Assembly: GCA_035936835.1 (NCBI GenBank)
Contig: DASYVT010000205.1
Span: 1-54,501, forward strand
Length of the DNA stretch: 54,501 nucleotides
Direction of reading: 5' to 3'
Source: Candidatus Methylomirabilota bacterium
Lineage (GTDB): Bacteria > Methylomirabilota > Methylomirabilia > Rokubacteriales > CSP1-6
The notes beneath the pieces are model-generated. The model was not told where the DNA came from. It saw only the letters and a list, made by a program, of their open reading frames with translations, and did no database searches. Positions 34,317 through 42,104 of the stretch are shown piece after piece (the stretch's first letter is position 1; each line of letters opens with the position of its first letter). A program made the position numbers and the translations under genes.

Positions 34317-36701
34317 TCACCTCTTCTTGATCGCCTTCTGCAGCACCTGGACCAGCTGCTCGACCCCCTGCGTCTGCTTCCCCGTCATGTGCACGCGCAC
34401 CACCCGGCGTCCCGCGTCCCGCAGGGCCTGGAGGTCGCCCAGGGCCTGGGCGGCTTTGAGCGTCGAGAAGCCGTAGCCCGCGCCCGGGATGGCCATGTCC
34501 TCCTTGTCCTCGCCCGTGAGCTGAATGAACACGCCGTTGGGGCGTCCGCCCTTGTGCAGCTGCCCCGTCGAGTGCAGGTAGCGCGGGCCGAAGGCCACCG
34601 TGGTCGCGAGCTTGAGGTGATCACGCAGGAGCGTTCGGAGCTCCTGCAGTCGGCTCCACGTGTCCGCCGTGGGCGCCAAGTACGCCTGGATGGCGATGTA
34701 GTCGCCCGCCTCAGCCTGCCCCAGAAATTCCTGGAGCCCCTGCGACACTCCGGCCGGCTTCTTGCCTGAGTTCGTCATGAGCACGAGGCCGTTCTCCTCG
34801 GCGTCGGCCGGCCATTCCGGCAGCTTCTTGCTCTTCTTCCACGCCCCGAGCAGCGACGCCGTGTTCTCCTTGGCGCGCGTGACGTCGGGCTCGTCGAAGG
34901 GGTTGACGCCCATCGCGACGCCGGCGGCGGCCGTCGCCAGCTCCCAGCGGACGAACTCGGCCCCGACCTCCAGCGGCTCCCGGAGCGCGATGCGGATCAC
35001 GGGATGCCCCGCGTCCTCGAGCGCGTTGAGCGCGGCGTCGTGGCTAAGGTCGCCCTCGAGCGTGACGGCCACGAAGACGCGGTCCTCGCCGTAGACCGCG
35101 GGCGGGCCGAGCGGCTCGTCGTCCACGGGCACGAGGCCCTTGCCGTCCTTGCCGAGCGACTCCGCCAGGAGCTGCTCGATCCAGGGGCCGAGACCGCGGA
35201 GCTTGCGCGAGAGCACGAGCGTCACCTTGTCGCGGCCGGCCTTGGCCAGCCCCGCGAGCGCGGCGCCGAGCCGGACCGCGGCATTGTCGCGGGCGCCGAC
35301 CGCGTTCCCGCACGCCTCGACCATAGCGTGGGCGCGGTCGAGCAGCGCCTTGATGTCGATGCCGATCAGCGCCGCGGGCACGAGGCCGAAGAAGGACAGG
35401 GCCGAGTAGCGTCCGCCGATCGAGCCCGGGTTGAGGAAGGTGCGGCGGAAGCCCGACTCGGTTGCGAGCTTGTCGAGCGGCCCGCCGGGGTCGGTGATGG
35501 CGACGAAGTGGATACCCGCGCGCGGCACCGAGGAGGCCGCGAGCTGTCCGCGGAAGTACTGGTACAGGGACAGGGTCTCGGTCGTGGTGCCGGACTTCGT
35601 GGCGACGATGAAGAGTGTGCGCGTCAGGTTGAGCCGGTCGAGCGTGTGCTTGATCGCCGCGGGATCGGTCGAGTCGAGCATCAGGAGGTCTGGGTAGCCC
35701 ATCTTGGAGCCGAAGATGAGGTTGAAGACGTCGCCGCAGAGCGACGAGCCCCCCATGCCCAGCAGCACGACCTGCGTGAACTGAAGCCTCCGGATCTCGT
35801 CCGCGAAACCTTTGATCTCGTCCGCGTGGCCGCGCATGATGGTCGGCGAGGTCAGCCAGCCGAGACGGTTGCGGATCGCCGCGGTCTCGCCCTTCCACAG
35901 GGACGCGTCCTTGACCCAGAGACGGTCCATGAAGTCCTGGCTCTCGAGGGCGTCCATGGTCTCCTGAACGGCCGGCAGCTTGAAGGCCTCGTCTGCGGGG
36001 CGCGCCTGCGCCTTCGCCTGCGCGGCCACCGGCGTCTCCATCTCGATCGTGCCCGCCGTGACCGGCTCCCCGGGGGCATCGGCCGGTGCCTCCTGGAGCG
36101 CCCGGCCTATGGCCTCGACCGGCACCTCTTCCCAGGTGTCGCGCTTGTCGGGCGCCGCCGCGCGGGCAGCGGCCGGCTTGCCCTTGTCTGCGGCCGCCGG
36201 CGGGCGCTCCTGCTGCGACGGAGCCGGCTGGCGCGTCGTGCCTTTCTCCGTGGGCGCCAGGCCGCCCTCGAGGAGCGCGACCTTGGAGACCTTGCGCACA
36301 AAGCGCTCCTCGCCGGAGAAGGAGGCGGCAAGCCATGCCGACGCGATCTCGACCGCCCTCGCGACGTCCACCTCGCGGGCGCCCAGGCACAGGACGTTGG
36401 CGTCGTCCTCCTCGCGGGAGAGACGCGCCGCCGACGGGTCGTGACAGAGCGAGGCCCGGACGCCGCGGATCTTGTTTGCAGCGATGGAGGCGCCGGCGCC
36501 GCTGCCGCAGATCAGCACGCCCGCGTTCACGAAGCCGCGGAGCACGGCCTGCCCGACCGCGCGCGCGTAGTCCGGATGGTCCACCGGGTCCGTGGAGAAG
36601 GTGCCGAGGTCAAGGAGGTCGTGGCCGCTCGCTTCGAGCGCCGCCGCCACCTGCTCCTTCAGCGGAAAACCAGTGTCGTCACAGCCGATCGCGATTCGCA
36701 T
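34317..36701 (-). CDS. Fusion: ribose-5-phosphate isomerase B + glucose-6-phosphate isomerase
   Basis: 794 aa. Residues 1-145 are RpiB/LacAB-like: IAIGCDDTGFPLK, DHPDYA, catalytic-loop Cys65 in LICGSGAGASIAANK and H87 in CHDPSAARLS. About 146-240 is an Ala/Pro/Lys-rich linker. About 245-794 is a Pgi domain of the type found in transaldolase-Pgi fusions: LLGMGGSSLCGD, ATKSGTTTETLS, GGRYSALSFFG, and VNPFDEPDV. It should interconvert ribose-5-P/ribulose-5-P and glucose-6-P/fructose-6-P, joining the pentose phosphate and glycolytic branches in one polypeptide. ATG 36701 has GGAGAC upstream. A broken sugar kinase gene lies just upstream in the same direction. Confidence 0.92.
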   Translation of the reverse strand: MRIAIGCDDTGFPLKEQVAAALEASGHDLLDLGTFSTDPVDHPDYARAVGQAVLRGFVNAGVLICGSGAGASIAANKIRGVRASLCHDPSAARLSREEDDANVLCLGAREVDVARAVEIASAWLAASFSGEERFVRKVSKVALLEGGLAPTEKGTTRQPAPSQQERPPAAADKGKPAAARAAAPDKRDTWEEVPVEAIGRALQEAPADAPGEPVTAGTIEMETPVAAQAKAQARPADEAFKLPAVQETMDALESQDFMDRLWVKDASLWKGETAAIRNRLGWLTSPTIMRGHADEIKGFADEIRRLQFTQVVLLGMGGSSLCGDVFNLIFGSKMGYPDLLMLDSTDPAAIKHTLDRLNLTRTLFIVATKSGTTTETLSLYQYFRGQLAASSVPRAGIHFVAITDPGGPLDKLATESGFRRTFLNPGSIGGRYSALSFFGLVPAALIGIDIKALLDRAHAMVEACGNAVGARDNAAVRLGAALAGLAKAGRDKVTLVLSRKLRGLGPWIEQLLAESLGKDGKGLVPVDDEPLGPPAVYGEDRVFVAVTLEGDLSHDAALNALEDAGHPVIRIALREPLEVGAEFVRWELATAAAGVAMGVNPFDEPDVTRAKENTASLLGAWKKSKKLPEWPADAEENGLVLMTNSGKKPAGVSQGLQEFLGQAEAGDYIAIQAYLAPTADTWSRLQELRTLLRDHLKLATTVAFGPRYLHSTGQLHKGGRPNGVFIQLTGEDKEDMAIPGAGYGFSTLKAAQALGDLQALRDAGRRVVRVHMTGKQTQGVEQLVQVLQKAIKKR

Positions 36702-36726
36702 GGGTCGGGGGTCTCCTGACGGCTCC

Positions 36727-37682
36727 CTATTCTCTCAAGATACGCGGGGCCCCACAACGCTCTCGTACAGGCGACCCTGGCGAGCTCGCGCGGCGGCGTG
36801 GGTGTCGCGACGGCGGGGGTCGGGGCGCACCTGAGACCCCGACGGCTCGGGCGAGGGCGCTCGGGCGGCCGAGCGCACCCAGGGCCAGGAGCGCCGCGCC
36901 GCGGCTCGAAGCCTCTGTGCCCTCGCGCACCTCAAGGGGCACCCCCAGCGCGTCGGCCAGGACCTGTGCGAAGACGCGGGAGTGCCCGAACGCGCCGCCC
37001 GAGGCGATGACCGCGTGGTCCGGCGACGCCACCGGCGCGAGCCGGTCGTAGACCGCCGCGAGGCGATATGCGACGGCTTCGACCAGGGCGCGGAGGATCT
37101 GCGGCGCGGTTGTGGCGAGCGAGATGCCAGCCACCGCCGCCTGCGCGTCGCCGCGCCAGCCAGGGCTCCGCTCGCGCGCAGGCGGCCGGTGAGGCGCAGC
37201 AGCAGGTATTCGGCGAAGCCGCACCACGTGGCCGCGCGGGCGAAGACGTCGGGCTTGGCCTCGCGCAGCCAGGTGAGCTTGGCCGGGAAGAAGGTCGAGT
37301 GCAGCGGCGCGCCGGTGCGGGCGTGCACTGCCGGTCCGTCCAGGCGGGCCCGGAGCGCCTTGGCCGCCCCAGCGCTCCGCGTGTCCGTCCAAGTCATGAC
37401 GCCGGTGAGCGGGCGGCCCTCGGCGTTGAGCGCCAACAGGCTGTGGCAGAAGACCGAGGCGCCCACGGCCGCCGGTGGGCCGGCCGGGGAGGCAACGCAG
37501 CGGTCGATGGCCGAGGCCGTCGCGGCCACGAGCTCCTCCGGATCCAGATGGGAGCCCCCGTCGGGAGTGGCGGTGGGCTCGCAGCTGACTCGCGCGTCGG
37601 CGCCGGGCAGGGGCCGTCCCAGGGCATCGTAGCCGATGGCCCGGATCGAGCTCGTGCCGACATCCAGCGCGAGGATCCACAT
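36727..37682 (-). pseudogene. FGGY-family sugar kinase, disrupted by internal deletion and frameshift
   Basis: From ATG 37682 the first 170 codons are an intact FGGY N-terminus: LALDVGTSSIRAIGYD, FCHSLLALN, TWTDTRS, STFFPAKLTWLR, YLLLRLTGRL. Directly after, near 37165, the frame no longer makes sense, but another minus-strand frame contains the C-terminal kinase half: ERSPGWRGDAQAAVAGI, ALVEAVAYRLAAVYDRL, ASGGAFGHSRVFAQVLADAL and EGTEASSRGAALLALGAL, ending at 36727. In intact kinases about 200 residues separate these two parts, so roughly 600 bp is missing at the junction and the frame is lost. The substrate was probably gluconate or a pentulose. Confidence 0.8.
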
Positions 37683-37690
37683 GGGTGCGG

Positions 37691-37696
37691 TATATT
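37691..37696 (+). promoter_or_regulatory. Putative -10 of the 37760 gene / selenoprotein operon
   Basis: TATATT lies in the gap after the divergent kinase remnant. A start near 37703 would leave a leader of about 57 nt that includes the GAGAGGAG ribosome site of the gene at 37760. No matching -35 is evident. Confidence 0.3.
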
Positions 37697-37759
37697 CTCC
37701 TCGACGCCCCGGCTTCCGTGGGGCATGTTTTCGACCGGCCGGGCGACCGAGAGGAGCGT

Positions 37760-37972
37760 ATGGCTGAACCCGAGTGGGAGCTGCTCACGGTGCGCGGGCT
37801 CGGCATGACGGACGAGCGCGCGGCCGAATTCGTCGGAACGTTCGTCATCCACCGGGCCGGCAGCGCCGAGCCCGTCGAGCAGGTGCAGGTCCGCGTCAAG
37901 CGGAGCGTGCTCGAGGAGATGTCGGGCACCCTCAAGCGCTTGCTCGCCCGGTCCACGCGGTACACCCGCTAG
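37760..37972 (+). CDS. Small conserved-looking protein, 70 aa
   Basis: 70 aa from ATG 37760, preceded by GAGAGGAG 5 nt upstream; an in-frame GTG at 37685 lacks such a site. The sequence is one compact mixed alpha/beta unit (WELLTVRGLGMTDERAAEF, then VQVRVKRSVLEEM) ending in a basic helix. I do not recognise it. It ends 19 bp before the selenoprotein gene and is likely cotranscribed with it. Confidence 0.6.
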   Translation: MAEPEWELLTVRGLGMTDERAAEFVGTFVIHRAGSAEPVEQVQVRVKRSVLEEMSGTLKRLLARSTRYTR

Positions 37973-37991
37973 CCTTGAACAAGGAGCCCCG

Positions 37992-38522
37992 ATGGCCACG
38001 ATCACCGTCTTGACTCCGGTCGGCGAGCAGCGCCAGGCGACCCTGGCTGTGCCGCCGCTGCCGGCCGACCTTCGCGGCCTCACCGTGGGGTTCGTGGACA
38101 ACACGAAGCACAACTTCGACCTGCTGGTGCAGGAGATGGGCGCGCTCCTCAAGGAGCGTTTCGGCGTCAAGGCGGTGGTGCACCGGAGGAAGGCCAACGC
38201 CTCGACCGCCGCCTCCGACGAGATCATCGAGGGACTCGCGAAGGACTGCGACCTCGTCTTCGCCGGCTCAGGCGACTGAGGCTCCTGCACGTCGTGGAGT
38301 CTCCACGACTCGCTGGAGGTGGCCAAGCGCGGGACGCCGTCCGGGCTGATCGGGACCACCGTGTTCCAAAACCTCGCCGTGAGCGAGATGGCGGCGCTCG
38401 GAGCCACGGGGCTGCCGCTCATCGTGATCCAGCACCCGCTGGGCGGTGAGAAGCCCGAGGCCGTGAGTAGGCGCGCGCTGCAGGCGGTGGAGCAGCTGGC
38501 GAGCCTGCTCGGCCGCGCGTGA
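37992..38522 (+). CDS. UGSC-motif selenoprotein with in-frame UGA (Sec96)
   Basis: 176 aa if TGA 38277-38279 is read as selenocysteine. Before it the frame encodes VGFVDNTKHNFDLLVQEM and DLVFAGSGD; after it the same frame continues Gly-Ser-Cys, then SWSLHDSLEVAKRGTPSG and VIQHPLGGEKPEAVSRRAL to a TAG. The resulting U-G-S-C motif (96-99) is the hallmark of the UGSC selenoprotein family, presumed redox proteins of unknown reaction. A perfect hairpin follows the UGA (see 38291-38309). A plain stop would leave a 95-residue protein and an orphan 81-codon tail without a ribosome site. AAGGAGCC precedes the ATG. Confidence 0.88.
38291..38309 (+). promoter_or_regulatory. SECIS-like stem-loop for selenocysteine insertion
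   Basis: An 8-bp perfect stem, GTCGTGGA (38291-38298) with TCCACGAC (38302-38309), closes a GUC loop. It begins 11 nt after the UGA and has G as the first loop base, matching the position and loop preference of bacterial SECIS elements inside the coding sequence. SelB binding is inferred. Confidence 0.7.
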
Positions 38523-38569
38523 GCGGTACACTGTCCCGGTAGGCCGTCATCTCACGCCAGGAGGACACC

Positions 38570-39631
38570 TTGCCCGACGCCAGTTCCGCTTTCCGTGAGC
38601 TCCAGTTGCCCGAGGAGGATGTCTACGCGGAATTCGTCAAGCGCGACTGGTGCGACGGGCTGCCCATCGTGCCCCCCACGCCGGAGCGGGTGCGGGCGAT
38701 GGTCGCGGCCGGCGGGGAGGATCCGGCTCGGGTGCTCGGCCTCATGCCGCCGCTCTGGCGCGAGGCAAGCGTCGAAAAGCTCGCCGTCAACGCCGTCATG
38801 GCCGGCTGCGAGCCCGCCTGCTTCCCGGTCGTTCTCGCGGCTGTCGCGGCCATACTCGAGCCCGCCTTCAACCTCTATGGCGTCCAGGCGACCACGCACC
38901 CTGTCGCCCCGCTCGTCATCGTCAGCGGCCCCGTCGCGCTTGCCGTCGGCATGCACGCGGGCGCCGGCCTCTTCGGTCCTGGCTTCCGCGCCAACGCGAC
39001 CATCGGCCGCGCTATCCGGCTCATCCTGATGAACGTGGGCGGAGGCTGGCCCGGGCGCCACGACATGGCGACCCAGGGCAGTCCGGCCAAGTTCTCCTAC
39101 GCCATCGCCGAGCGGGAGGACGTCTCGCCGTGGCCTCCGCTCCACGCGCGGTTCGGGTTCGCGGCCGAGCAAAGCGTGGTGACGGTCTTCGGCGGCGAGG
39201 CACCCCACAACGTCAACGACCACGTCTCGACCGCGGCGGCGGGCATCCTCAACAACGTCTCGGACGTCGCGGCCACGCTCGGCTCCAATGTCGGCTGGTA
39301 CATGGCCCAGAGCCAGCTCCTCGTGGTGCTGGGGCCCGAGCACGCGGCAACCGTTGCCGCCGACGGGTTCTCGTGTTCGGATGTCCAGCGCTTCGTCTTC
39401 GAGCACGCCCGCATCCCACTAGGCAGGCTCAAGCTCGGCGGCATGTGGGGCATGCACGACTGGCCGCTCTGGATGCAGAAGGTCACCGACGAGCAGGCGC
39501 TCCTGCCCATGGTGCCGACCCCAGAGGACGTCTACGTCATGGTCGCCGGCGGCCCGGGCAAGCACTCGTGCGTCGTGCCCAACTGCACCTTCAGCCGCGC
39601 GGTGAGCAAGGCCGTCGAGCTGCGGCCTTAG
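38570..39631 (+). CDS. Conserved protein of unknown function, companion of the UGSC selenoprotein
   Basis: 353 aa from TTG 38570 with AGGAGG 5 nt upstream. Notable conserved-looking segments are DWCDGLPIVPPTPERVRAM, AGCEPACFPVVLAAV, GNxGWYMAQ-like and WGMHDWPLWMQKV, plus a late KHSCVVPNCTF. Glycine- and histidine-rich loops suggest a binding or catalytic site. I do not know the fold, and no signal peptide is visible. Two Cys pairs could be redox partners for the upstream Sec protein, which is conjecture. Confidence 0.75.
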   Translation: MPDASSAFRELQLPEEDVYAEFVKRDWCDGLPIVPPTPERVRAMVAAGGEDPARVLGLMPPLWREASVEKLAVNAVMAGCEPACFPVVLAAVAAILEPAFNLYGVQATTHPVAPLVIVSGPVALAVGMHAGAGLFGPGFRANATIGRAIRLILMNVGGGWPGRHDMATQGSPAKFSYAIAEREDVSPWPPLHARFGFAAEQSVVTVFGGEAPHNVNDHVSTAAAGILNNVSDVAATLGSNVGWYMAQSQLLVVLGPEHAATVAADGFSCSDVQRFVFEHARIPLGRLKLGGMWGMHDWPLWMQKVTDEQALLPMVPTPEDVYVMVAGGPGKHSCVVPNCTFSRAVSKAVELRP

Positions 39632-39648
39632 GGGACGAGGGGACTCCG

Positions 39649-42087
39649 CTGCGCGAGAAGCGGCTCTGGTGGGCGGTGCTGGCGCTGGCCCTCTGGGTCG
39701 GCGCCTGGGCGACGCTCGACGCTTGGCGCTGCGTCGATCAGCCCTACGCGGGTTTCTCGGTGATGGACAACCTCCTGGTGGGGCTCGGGGTCGAGCGCGG
39801 CGGGCTCGAGCCGTTCGACTTCGTGCGCGCCATGGACGGCCGCCTCCTCGCCTCCGGCAGCCAGATCCACGACGAGGTCCGCCGCCACCCGCCGGGCACG
39901 AAGTTCCACTACCTCGTCAACCGTCGCGGTAGCCTGGTCGAGGCGGACATCACGAGCAAGGTCGAGCCCGTCCGCGACTTCGTGCGGTTCGTGCTCGAGG
40001 GGCTGCTGCCGGGGCTGCTCTTCCTGGGGCTGGGCGCCGCCGTCCTCGTCCTCAAGCCCGGCGCCCCGGACGCGCGGGTCTTCCTGCTCTTCTGTCTCAT
40101 CTGGTTCGTGACGGCCGTCCTCTACCGCGACGCCGTCAGCACGTACCGCTTCGACGCCATCTTCCTCACCGCCTGGGCGTTCTCGCCCGCGCTCTACCTG
40201 CACCTGGCGCAGAGCTTTCCCGAGCGGCGCCCGTGGTCACTGCGCCACCCGCGCGTCATCTGGTTCGCCTACGGCGTCTCGGCGCTCCTGGCCGTTCTCC
40301 TCCAGATCCGCCACGCCGGCGTCCCGCCGAGCGAGTTCGTGCTGATCCCGACCGCGGCCGCAGTGTACTGGGTCTCGTCCCTCGTCCTCCTGATCGCGGC
40401 GCTCGCGACGACGGCGCTGCGTGGCTCGACCCCGCTTGGCCGCCAGCGCGCCCGGGTGTTGCTCGCGGGGTTCGCCGTGGGCCAGCTCGCTCCCGTGATG
40501 GGCACGGCCCTCGAGGCCGTGACGGGCATGGCGGTGCCGCACCTCAACCTGCTCTGGAAGCTCAACGTCCTCTTCCCGGTGGCCGTGGCATACGCCATGG
40601 TGCGCTACGACCTCTTCGACGTGCGAGCCGTCGTCCGCCTCGGCACCATCTACGGGCTCGTCACCGGTGTCGTGATCGCGGCCTACGCCTTGGCCATCAC
40701 GCTGCTCAACGTGGTCTTCACCCGGCTCGGGATGGGCGCGAGCCCGCTCGCCACGGCCGTGGTGCTGGCGCTCGCCGTCGTGCTGTTCCTCAACCCCGTC
40801 TACGTCCGCGCCCAGCGTGTGGTGGACCGGGTCTTCTTCCGCCAGCGCCTCGACGTCCAGCGCTCCATCGAGCGGCTCGCCGGCACCATGACGACGGTCC
40901 TCGACCTCGACCGCATCGCGGGCCTCATCAGCCGGACGGTGGACGAGGCCTTCCATCCGACGCGGCTGACGCTCGCGCTGCTCGACGAGGGGCAGGGGCG
41001 CTACCGTGTCGTCGTCGGCAGCGCCGGGCCCATGGGCGCGGGCGGTCTCATCGCCGCCGAGTCGTCGCTGGCTCTGCACCTGGGCAAGGAGCGCCAACCG
41101 CTCACACGGGTTCAGCACGAAGCCGACCCGGACATGGCCTCTTGCCGGAACACCTGCCTCGCTCAGATGCGTGCCCTCGGCGCCGAGCTGGTAATGCCGG
41201 TGCTCTTCGGCGATCGCGTCACTGGTCTTCTCGCCCTCGGCGAGAAACGCTCGGGCGCCTCCTATACGACGGACGACCTGCGCCTGCTGCGCGTCCTCGT
41301 CAACCAGAGCGCCGTCGCGCTCGAGAACGCCCGGGCTTACACGGCGCTCGAGGCCGCCAACCGGCGGCTCGCCGACACACTCCGCCGCGTCGAAATCCTC
41401 GAGTCCATCCGGGCGAGTCTGTCCAAGTTCGTGCCGCGCCGGGTCCAGGAGTTGATCGAGCAGGCGCCGGAGGCGCCGGAGCTCGCCAAGCGCGAGATGG
41501 ACGTGTCGGTCCTGTTCGTGGACATCGCCGGCTACACGCGGCTGTCGGAGCGCCACGACCCCGATCGCCTCAACTTCGTCGTCGAGCGCTACTTCGGCGC
41601 CTTCCTCGACGAGGTCCTGCGCAACGGCGGCGACGTGAACGAGACCGCGGGTGACGGGCTCATGGTGATCTTCCAGGACGAAGACCCGGAGCGCCACGCG
41701 CGCAACGCCGCCCATGCGGCGCTCGGTATCTTGCGCCGGACGGACGAGATCAACGGCGAGGCGGGCGCCGTCGACGAGCCGATCCGCCTCCACGTGGGCG
41801 TGAACTCCGGCGCGGCCGCCGTGGGCGCCACCAAGATCGAGGGCACAGCCGGCACCCGCTGGACCTACACGGCCTCGGGCGCCGTGACCAACGTCGCCGC
41901 CCGGCTTGCGGCGCTCGGGGCGGGCGACTCCGTTTTCATCGGGCCGGAGACCGCCCGGCGGCTCTCCGGCTGGCTCGACCTCGAGGACCTGGGCGAGCGG
42001 TTGCTCAAGAACGTCGAAGAGCCGGTGCGCGTCTTCCGTCTCTCGGCGGGGCTGCCGACTTTGGCGGTCTCAGCTGGGGCGGTCTGA
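39649..42087 (+). CDS. Membrane-bound GAF / class III nucleotide cyclase
   Basis: About 812 aa. No ATG/GTG/TTG is well placed. I chose CTG 39649, with GAGGGGA 5 nt upstream, because it keeps the full first membrane helix; GTG 39676 is the alternative. Layout: helix 1, a PDZ-like extracytoplasmic segment (GLEPFDFVRAMDGRLLASG), about seven further helices to residue 390, a GAF domain (about 410-560), a short coiled coil, and the cyclase domain with D625 (FVDIAGYT) and D669 (AGDGLMVIF), the same 44-residue spacing as in the zinc-ribbon cyclases. The nucleotide-specificity loop reads TYTASGAVTNVAARL rather than the usual Gly-Asp form. The last 18 bp overlap the convergent EamA gene. Confidence 0.87.
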   Translation: MREKRLWWAVLALALWVGAWATLDAWRCVDQPYAGFSVMDNLLVGLGVERGGLEPFDFVRAMDGRLLASGSQIHDEVRRHPPGTKFHYLVNRRGSLVEADITSKVEPVRDFVRFVLEGLLPGLLFLGLGAAVLVLKPGAPDARVFLLFCLIWFVTAVLYRDAVSTYRFDAIFLTAWAFSPALYLHLAQSFPERRPWSLRHPRVIWFAYGVSALLAVLLQIRHAGVPPSEFVLIPTAAAVYWVSSLVLLIAALATTALRGSTPLGRQRARVLLAGFAVGQLAPVMGTALEAVTGMAVPHLNLLWKLNVLFPVAVAYAMVRYDLFDVRAVVRLGTIYGLVTGVVIAAYALAITLLNVVFTRLGMGASPLATAVVLALAVVLFLNPVYVRAQRVVDRVFFRQRLDVQRSIERLAGTMTTVLDLDRIAGLISRTVDEAFHPTRLTLALLDEGQGRYRVVVGSAGPMGAGGLIAAESSLALHLGKERQPLTRVQHEADPDMASCRNTCLAQMRALGAELVMPVLFGDRVTGLLALGEKRSGASYTTDDLRLLRVLVNQSAVALENARAYTALEAANRRLADTLRRVEILESIRASLSKFVPRRVQELIEQAPEAPELAKREMDVSVLFVDIAGYTRLSERHDPDRLNFVVERYFGAFLDEVLRNGGDVNETAGDGLMVIFQDEDPERHARNAAHAALGILRRTDEINGEAGAVDEPIRLHVGVNSGAAAVGATKIEGTAGTRWTYTASGAVTNVAARLAALGAGDSVFIGPETARRLSGWLDLEDLGERLLKNVEEPVRVFRLSAGLPTLAVSAGAV

Positions 42088-42104
42088 GCTGGGGCTGTCT
42101 GAGC
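42066..42104. repeat. 15-bp tandem repeat at overlapping 3' ends
   Basis: Two 15-bp units (42066-42080 and 42081-42095) differ at one base, followed by 9 bp of a third. They span the last codons of both convergent genes, so slippage here would lengthen or shorten both C-termini. Confidence 0.7.

Noticed and set aside
37140-37200. Programmed frameshift in the sugar kinase gene
   Set aside because: The two frames also lack about 200 codons of expected sequence between them, so a deletion explains the data better than a slippery site. No slippery heptamer was seen.
38277-38279. TGA read as a true stop or as evidence of a pseudogene
   Set aside because: The downstream frame stays open for 81 codons with protein-like composition, completes the U-G-S-C motif, and is preceded by a correctly placed hairpin.
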